Source: Desmodesmus armatus
Lineage: Eukaryota > Chlorophyta > Chlorophyceae > Sphaeropleales > Scenedesmaceae
Direction of reading: 5' to 3'
Length of the DNA stretch: 64,000 bases
Assembly (NCBI GenBank): GCA_007449985.2
Contig: VIIQ02000848.1
Location: 148,960 to 212,959, forward strand
How positions within the stretch are numbered: position 1 is the stretch's first letter; every line of letters starts with the position of its first letter. A program made the position numbers and the translations under genes. Positions 57,658 through 64,000 of this stretch are shown here, piece by piece. The notes under the pieces are model-generated. The model saw nothing but the letters and a program-made list of their open reading frames with translations. It was not told the DNA's origin and did not search any database.

Positions 57658-59747
57658 GCCCCTGGACGGCAGTGCATTGGCAGCTACAGCCCAGGGTGGC
57701 GCTATTGGTGTTGCAGAGGCCCCCTTCACCGTTGATGGCACCCTTATTTGCAGGTTTGGCAATGGAGCGACATCGACAAACATGTATGACTTCTCACAGT
57801 CAGATACGGGTGCTACTGGAGATGCCGCATATGGACAGACTGCCAGTGGGGGGCCTTTTGGGAATTCCGTCTCTCCGACGGGCGTCACCATCGGTGATGG
57901 CCCAGAGTTTGTTACCAGGTTTCAATCCCCCTTGCTGCCAGCCAGCCGCCTTGGCCCAGTAGGGGAGAGAAGTAAGGCAGGCGGTGTTGTCATTTCCAGC
58001 CCCTCTGTACACAACGTGGCTGCACCAGCTTCTGATGACGCCCCGAGAGATGCTCCCACCTCCGTACTCATGGAAGCAAATATAAATCTCACACCGGCGG
58101 GGCGCATCCTCATCAGAACACGGCATTCGACACCCAACGCCTCGCCAAGGAGTGACTTCATCGGTACCGTGGAGCTTGTCAGCCCCCTGTTTGTTGGCGC
58201 AAGGAACAACAGCACACGCCTGCAGGACGTGCTTGCTGACAGATCTGAGCTGAAGGGTGTGGAGGGCCAGGCAGCAGCAGCCCCCTCTGATGACACCGCA
58301 CAAGGACAAGCTACCACACACGCCGCACAGCTAGCGCAGTCCGGAGTTGTAAGCGGTGGCGTCAGCGACAGTGCCAGGGGCGCCCTGACGTTTACATTGC
58401 CAGCGAACGCCTTTCCATTTGGAAGTGATTTTCAAGAGGCAACCTTTGATTTTGTGAGTGGCACCCCATATCCCTGCACATACAGCATGAGGTTGCACAA
58501 CCCTTGCTCTGATGCTGCAATGATATGCTACATCCTTGCAGATTTGCGGCGAACCCTCAAGAAGTTCTCATGAAAGCTGAGGCCGCCCCAATCACTGCAC
58601 TTCCATTACTGCTGTTTGCTGCTTGACTGCTGTTTAGCCCTTCTTAGACCCAAACACTTTCAAAGGCTCAGTCATGCGGCACGTGCTCAATGATGCTGAA
58701 AATGTTGCTTGCATGCCCGCAGATTCTGGCTCCTCCCCCGGACCCCAACCCTTGCGCTGCTGGTGGTGCTGGCGGGATCTGCTGTGCTAACGGGGCCCTG
58801 AAGAATGGTACCGTGTGCAGGTGCGCACAGACATGACGAGTGAAGTTTTTAGTTTGTATGGGTTGCAGCTCAGGAGTTGCCTGCTTGGCAGTTGGCAGTG
58901 CGCGCAGGCCTGGGCAGCAGGCTGTCATATCAGGTATGCCGCTATCCATGCCCACAAGGCTTGGACAGCTGCTGGCATTTGTTCTGACGGCCAGCAAGGT
59001 GTCAGTCACCAGATGTCACAGTTTCATTACCTGCCACTGCTGCTGCTGCTGCTGCAGGTCTGCCCGCAAAGGGAGCTGCCAGCTGAAAAGCGTGTGTGAT
59101 GGTGTGAATGCCACCTGCCCTGCGACCCGTAACAAGCCGCAAGGCAGCCCCTGCCTCTGGTGAGTGCAGTGCGAGGCAGCTGCCTTGCGCCCTGTACAGT
59201 TGGGTTGCCTGGTTGTTGCGCATGTCGCCAGTTTGCTGGACACATGAGTTGCATCAAGTAGGTACATGATGTCACCCTGTCAGAATGACAGGGTGATCTT
59301 GCAGAGTGCGTTCTGGTTGCGCTCCCATATTCACATGAATCCAGATGCAGCTTTGACATTGCTCTGCAACTGTGTAGGGGCTGAGGTGTTACTGCTGCTG
59401 CTCGCTCCACCCCTGTGCACAGGTCCCCAAGCCGCTCCTACCTGATGGGTGAAGCCGTTCAAGAGGGACAGGATACCACGGTGATGGCTGTGTCTGCACA
59501 CGACGCCGCAGCATGGCTCACCGGAAAACCAGCTTACGACACCAAGTGGCCCAAGTGTGAGGGTGTGTGTGTAGAGGGAGTGTGTACCCTTCGTTGGAAC
59601 CGCCGCACTTGCTGCAACGTCGACCCTCGTGACATCTTTGGCCACAAGCACCACCGCGGGAGGCCTCACGAGAGTGAGGAAGAGCAAGACATGCATGTGA
59701 GCAGCTTTGGCTACTGGCGCGGCAGGAACTGGTACTGCTGCGAGTGA
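57658..59747 (+). CDS. Secreted Cys-rich protein with disintegrin-like motif (5' end unresolved)
   Basis: Proposed exons: 57658-58453, 58723-58820, 59058-59159, 59423-59747. The joins DF|ILAPPPDPNPC, VCR|SARKGSC and CLW|SPSRS agree in phase, and TGA is at 59745. Exon 1 encodes a long, Thr/Ser/Asn-rich extracellular region with possible N-glycosylation sites (NLT, NAS, NNST) and an ICRFGN segment reminiscent of IPT/TIG repeats. Exons 2-3 give GGICCANGALKNGTVCR...GSCQLKSVCDGVNATCPA, the cysteine spacing of the C-terminal half of an ADAM-type disintegrin module. The last exon has a further Cys cluster (CEGVCVEGVCTLRWNRRTCC), a His/Glu-rich stretch and ends YWRGRNWYCCE. No metalloprotease HExxH was found in the window. 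The open frame extends left to 57608; the start, signal peptide and any catalytic domain are not defined. Confidence 0.65.
59272..59296. repeat. 11-bp perfect hairpin
   Basis: TCACCCTGTCA (59272-59282), loop GAA, TGACAGGGTGA (59286-59296). It lies in the last intron of the disintegrin-like gene. Confidence 0.9.
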
Positions 59748-62463
59748 AGTCTGCCCACATTCATTCATCCTGTGGCGAGGTTGAGGCGTGAAGTTGGGTT
59801 GGTCAGAGCAGCAGACATCTGCAGCAGACCGACACACCAGAGCACTTGTTGGGTAATGCAGCAGTAGTCCAGAAGTTGGGCTTGCTGCTGTGTTGTGTTT
59901 TGTGAGGGGGCTGCTTTGATCGCGATGTGAAGCTGGAGCGCGCTGAATGCATGCATTGACCCAGGTTGTGCTGGGTTTTGTTGTCACACTGCAGTGGCAG
60001 ATCCTTGCCTCATGTTGACTAGAGTAGTGTGCTGTCAGTCACATGACAAGACGTGAACAATGCATGAACTCAGGCCCAGTGTGGCACATGGTGGATGGAG
60101 GGGGCATTGAGCAGGCTGAGCCCGCTGCAATGCCTGGCGTGTTTGTGGTGGTCTGCTGATAGCTGTGTGCCACCCTCAGGTTCCTCAACTGGGGCGGGTC
60201 TTGCTTGAAGCTTGCTGGTGGCGGTGTTTTGCTCGTTGGTGGTTGTGTGACGTGAACAATGCATGAACCCCGCCACATGATGCATGATGCATCAATCGTT
60301 GAATCAATCAATGTTGCCCCTGCCAGGTGCAACATTGATTCTTCTCAGCTTCAGTGAAGCTGAGAAGCTCAAGGGGGGTGGAGGGGTTGAGAAGGCTGAG
60401 CCTGATGCAATGCCTGACGTGTTTGTGGTGGAGTGCCAATAGTACAGTACCCGATGTGTGGGTGGGTGGGTGGGTGGCACTCTCTGGGGCCCATTCCTGG
60501 GGCGGTCTGCCTTGCTGGTGGTGGTGTTGTTTGCTCTCAGAGCAGTGCTGGTTGTGTGAGTGCACTATTCTGCTCGCTGGGCATACCACAGCCACCATGG
60601 CAGTTGCTACTGTGGCACACAAGCCTTAGGTAGTGTGTATGGACTCGTTGTGATGGTGTGGTTCACGTCCACAAAACCCAAATGTGGGTAAAGGAGTCTG
60701 GCCACTTTGCCTCCATCAAGTTTTTGTACTGTGTGTCAACAACCCGCCTCTCCATCAGGCCAAGCCAATTGGGCATATGTATGGTGTTACTGGGTATAAA
60801 CAAGCCCTGAAGGCTTGTTATTATTAGCGACAAGCCTGAAGCAATGTTTGACTTATAAGTAGTGTATAACTGTGGCATGTTGACCAGAGAGGCGTCATGG
60901 CCACTCTTGGGTGTACTTGCACACCATGGCCAACCTTTGGCTTGACTTGGCAATTCAGGAAACATACTATGTAGGGACAAACGTATACGTTGCAGGAAGT
61001 GCAGTGCTGCTGTATCCATGCTTGAGTGCTTGCCGCATTTGGAGCTCATACCACACGCGCTGCACTGTGCAAGTGCACCGCATACTGCATGGTGCTGAAT
61101 ATCCACCAACTGCTAGTGCAGCAGTGACAGAGCATGCACTGGTCTGGAGGACTCCTGTCCCACTCAGGAAACCTAAACCCTTGTTGTGCCTTCAGTGGCC
61201 AGCTGCACTTGTTTGTGGTGCTGCTGTCTCTGGTGGAGTGTGGTGTTCATGGTTGCGAGTGGCTGATGCCGTCTGGGCACACAATGCATGTAGTTATCGA
61301 ACTCCAGATTGGTAAAACCGCTTGGTGCTAAGTACTCAACCTTGGTGTTTGCACACACAGAACGTTGGCACATCCAGGCCGCCTTGGTTCCTCGTGTCAG
61401 TCACAACCAGCCAATCGCGCAGTGCGCAGCACAACTTACAGCAGCACACGCACACACAGGTGCTACAGCTTCAGCACTGTGGCAAGTACAGACACACAGC
61501 AGTGACGCGGAAATGCTGATAGTGATGCAGGCCTGCCGCTGCACACTGTGCCCTGCCTGCACACCTTCCGCAGGTATTGAATGCTTCCAAAGTGTTCCCA
61601 CTTGCAACACTTGGGATGTACAAGTACACTTGTACACTATGCTCGTACAGGGGCAGTACCAACTGTTGCCGGACAGACCCAAATTTGCGCCAACCCGCCT
61701 CTGAGTGGGTACTAACCCTCAGCTGAGTGCACAAGTGGGCATGCATCGCCAGTGACCTGATTTCTCTGGCGTCCAATAGTTTGGCAACTGCTGAAAAACA
61801 ATATTGTGCTTAGGGACAGCAGCACATCAGGCCGAGCTTTGCAAAACAACGGTGCCACCCAATGCCTATGCCCTTGCAGCAGGTTGCTTGTGCGTTTCCG
61901 GACAAGCCCAACAGCTGTCACATGCACCCATGCACAGAAGAACATGCACACACATGAACATGCACAAGTCCACACACCCACACACAATTGGCCATGGCAG
62001 CTTCTGCAAGCATTCCCTTGCATATGGCTGATTATTCTGAGTGCACCGCAGCATGCTAAGCTGCTACACATGGCGGCAGCAACCACCACCCTCACAATTC
62101 CTCACATCATCATCCAACAGCACACCTGGCAACACCAGTGCCCCCCCCCCCACACACACACGCCACGTCGCAGGCCGCCTCACAGTCCCTCCACAATGCG
62201 TGTGGCCCCATCAATACATGTGGCAGCACAAGCAAGCAGCGACTGGCCGGCAAGCTGTGCACAGCAACTTCCCAGCCATATTGTGACCTTTACAAGACAC
62301 CACAAAAGTGGGCCCTACTCGACACCCCTACCCAGGCTGCCACACACATACGCCCTCTCTGGGCGCATTGGTCGCCACCAGCACCTCTTTAAGAATCAAC
62401 CACCAATGACTGAGCACTGGTCCACCTTGCAAGCTGTACGCGGTGCCTTGCATGGATTGCCCC
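59748..62463. other. Intergenic; no supported gene
   Basis: A tandem duplication of about 170 bp pairs about 60095-60260 with about 60375-60560 (GAGCAGGCTGAGCC..TGCAATGCCTG, CGTGTTTGTGGTGG, GCTTGCTGGTGG). Minus-strand frame 60663-61109 and plus-strand frame 60911-61315 have no recognisable domains. The right end is the 3' flank of the alcohol dehydrogenase gene. Confidence 0.5.
60306..60367. repeat. Two abutting perfect hairpins
   Basis: Hairpin 1: 60306-60317 (AATCAATGTTGC) with 60329-60340, 11-nt loop. Hairpin 2: 60341-60353 (CTTCTCAGCTTCA) with 60355-60367, 1-nt loop. They are directly adjacent without a spacer. Confidence 0.9.
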
Positions 62464-62549
62464 TTAGATGTCTGTTTCCATGACGATCCTATATCGAGGC
62501 TTGCCAGCCTTGAGCAGCTCCAACGCCTTGTTCAACTGCACAGCAGCAG

Positions 62550-62582
<33 letters not shown>

Positions 62583-64000
62583 AAGCTCAGCAGCAATATG
62601 CAGGGTGGACTGACAATGAAGCCAGTGCGGGGCCAGTATGTTTCAGCAACCATAACTTGTGAGGCATCTTGGCGCTCCCCCCGTCCATCCCAACAAAGAA
62701 GTTCCACTTCACTGCACTCAGCTTCATGACCTTCACCGGAGGGCCACATTGTCGGGCCTCCCTCCGCTCAACATCAGGCTGCCGCCCCTGCCCTCCCCTC
62801 CCCCCCCCCCCCCACCACACCCCTCTCCCCCCCCCCCCCCCCCCCGACAAAGCAGTCCCCTCACATCGCTCAGCTTCATAGTCTGCACCATGGGGTCAAA
62901 CAGTCTTCTCCCTGCAATCACCCCCCCCCCCCTCTCACTTGCAACCCCCCCCCCCCTGCCCTGACCAACAAATAAAGCCCCCCCCCCCCCGCCCCCGCAA
63001 AGCTGCCCCTCACCTCGCTCAGCTTCATGGTCTGCACCATGGGGCCAACAGTCTTCTCCCTGCAATCACCCCCCCCCCCTCTCACTTGCAGCCCCCCCTG
63101 CCCTGACCAACAAATAAAGCTCCCCCCCCCCCCCCGCCCCCGCAAAAGCTGCCCCTCACCTCGCTCAGCTTCATGGTCTGCACCATGGGGCCCAACAGTC
63201 TTCTCCCTGCAATCACCCCCCCCCCCCCTCTCACTTGCAAGCCCCCCCTGCCCTGACCAACAAATAAAGCTCCCCCCCCCCTCCCCCGCCCCCGCAAAAG
63301 CTGCCCCTCACCTCGCTCAGCTTCATGGTCTGCACCATGGGGCCCAACAGTCTTCTCCCTGCGATCAACCCCCCCCCTCTCACTTGCAAGCCCCCCCTGC
63401 CCTGACCAACAAATAAAGCTCCCCCCCCCCCCCCGCCCCCGCAAAAGCTGCCCCTCACCTCGCTCAGCTTCATGGTCTGCACCATGGGGCCCAACAGTCT
63501 CCTCCCTGCAATCACCCCCCCCCCCTCTCACTTGCAAGCCCCCCCTGCCCTGACCACAATAAAGCTCCCCCCCCCCCCCCCCCCCCCCCGCAAAAGCTGC
63601 CCCTCACCTCGCTCAGCTTCATAGTCTGCACCATGGGCCCAACAGTCTCCTCCCTGCAATCCCCCCCCCCCCCTCTGACTTGCAAGCCCCCCCTGCCCTG
63701 ACCAACAAATAAAGCCCCCCCCCCCCCCCCCCCCTGCAAAAGCTGCCCCTCACCTCGCTCAGCTTCATGGTCTGCACCATGGGGCCCAACAGTCTCCTCC
63801 CTGCAATCACCCCCCCCCCTCTGACTTGCAAGCCCCCCCCTGCCCTGACCACAAATAAAGCACCCCCCCCCCCCCCCGCCCCGCAAAAGCTGCCCCTCAC
63901 CTCGCTCAGCTTCATGGTCTGCACCATGGGGCCCAACAGTCTTCTCCCTGCAATCACCCCCCCCCCTCTCACTTGCAAGCCCCCCCTGCCCTGACCAACA
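62464..64000 (-). CDS. Zinc-type alcohol dehydrogenase, last two exons (5' partial), penultimate exon tandemly copied
   Basis: The terminal exon is 62464-62535 (minus; acceptor CTGTGCAG, phase 0). It encodes LNKALELLKAGKPRYRIVM plus METDI-type end residues, the C-terminal signature of medium-chain, zinc-dependent, NAD(P)-linked alcohol dehydrogenases. The penultimate exon (2 nt plus 15 codons, RRLLGPMVQTMKLSE) joins it to read MKLSE-LNKALE, as in the family. It is present in at least eight copies (for example 62865-62911, 63160-63206), each with acceptor GATTGCAG and donor GTGAGG. Because the exon is 47 nt, only one copy can be used per transcript. The copy at 63014-63059 is one base short. 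Most of the gene, including the zinc and Rossmann parts, lies right of the window. Confidence 0.75.
62720..64000 (-). repeat. Penultimate-exon array, period about 148 bp, with poly-C tracts
   Basis: Donor edges (CCCCTCAC on the plus strand) occur near 62857, 63006, 63152, 63303, 63451, 63600, 63746 and 63893. Each unit is exon + TGCAATC acceptor + poly-C + CTCACTTGCA + CCCTGCCCTGACC(AA)CA + AATAAAG + poly-C + GCAAAAGCTG. A most-decayed copy (donor lost, VMKLSAVKW) is at about 62700-62760. The array runs past the right edge. Confidence 0.95.

Noticed and set aside
58454..58573. Continuation of the disintegrin-like exon to the TGA at 58571
   Set aside because: A strong donor TTT|GTGAGT at 58454 joins in phase to the PNPC..GGICC exon; reading on gives a short tail before the stop and loses the Cys module.
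62587..62850. Minus-strand frame with KLSAVKWNFFVGMDGG as a separate gene
   Set aside because: Its left part aligns with the decoy penultimate exon of the alcohol dehydrogenase gene; the rest is intron read-through before the real terminal exon.
62940..63870. AATAAA in each alcohol dehydrogenase array unit as polyadenylation signals
   Set aside because: They lie on the strand opposite to the gene and repeat passively with the unit; green algae mainly use TGTAA.
63082..63978. Gly-rich frames (many G codons) across the right end
   Set aside because: Products of poly-C tracts in the tandem array; the frame changes with run length and no start or domain exists.
4895..64000. CRISPR-like spaced repeats
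   Set aside because: Repeat units are long, diverge progressively and contain splice sites or minisatellite cores; the genome is eukaryotic and there are no cas genes or unique spacers of equal length.

Overview
The window reads as nuclear DNA of a green alga, most likely Chlorophyceae/Chlamydomonadales. Genes are split into short exons with GT..AG introns, acceptors are nearly always TGCAG, introns carry (CAG/CTG)n and long poly-G/poly-C runs, TGTAA occurs downstream of stops, and one short TTTAGGG telomere-type insert is present. Gene orders and families are eukaryotic; there is no operon structure. Gene models were built by hand from protein similarity, splice sites and exon phase.

Layout: RPB2 C-terminal exons (1-3.4 kb, +); a PAN/Apple-like membrane protein (5.3-6.4, -); a small Kazal-type surface protein (8.0-8.5, -); an endonuclease/exonuclease/phosphatase (EEP) protein with a large polyQ insert (10.1-13.1, -); TAF11 (14.4-16.8, -) divergent from a TOM1-like VHS/GAT protein (17.1-26.6, +); a GNAT acetyltransferase (27.8-30.3, +); a small conserved protein of unknown function (32.3-34.2, -); an FTR1-type iron permease with a coiled-coil tail (37.4-42.7, -); a 1.4-kb inverted-repeat-bounded element (43.8-45.2); tRNA-Lys(CUU) (45.6, +); a four-Kazal secreted protein (47.2-48.3, +); two orphan exons (49.4 -, 51.3 +); a satellite (52.4-53.0); a secreted disintegrin-like Cys-rich protein (57.7-59.7, +); and the 3' end of a zinc alcohol dehydrogenase (62.5 to the right edge, -).

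The most unusual property is that almost every multi-exon gene except RPB2 contains tandem, decaying copies of its own exons. The copies usually span an exon edge plus its splice site, and one copy is intact. The GAT exon of the VHS/GAT gene is present six times, the penultimate alcohol dehydrogenase exon at least eight times, and FTR1 exons two to four times each; TAF11, EEP and GNAT exons are also copied. Fragments of EEP exons occur next to and inside the gene, and one lies 19 kb away in inverted orientation. Most repeats in the window are by-products of this process.

Four gene models each need exactly one extra G/C in a run of 4-5 to stay open, and the PAN gene needs one fewer GCAT unit; with these changes every model closes to a multiple of three. 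This points to base-calling error or very recent slippage rather than four independent pseudogenes. Genes act in separate pathways (transcription, endosomal sorting, iron uptake, extracellular proteins); there is no obvious functional cluster, apart from a concentration of Cys-rich secreted or surface proteins.
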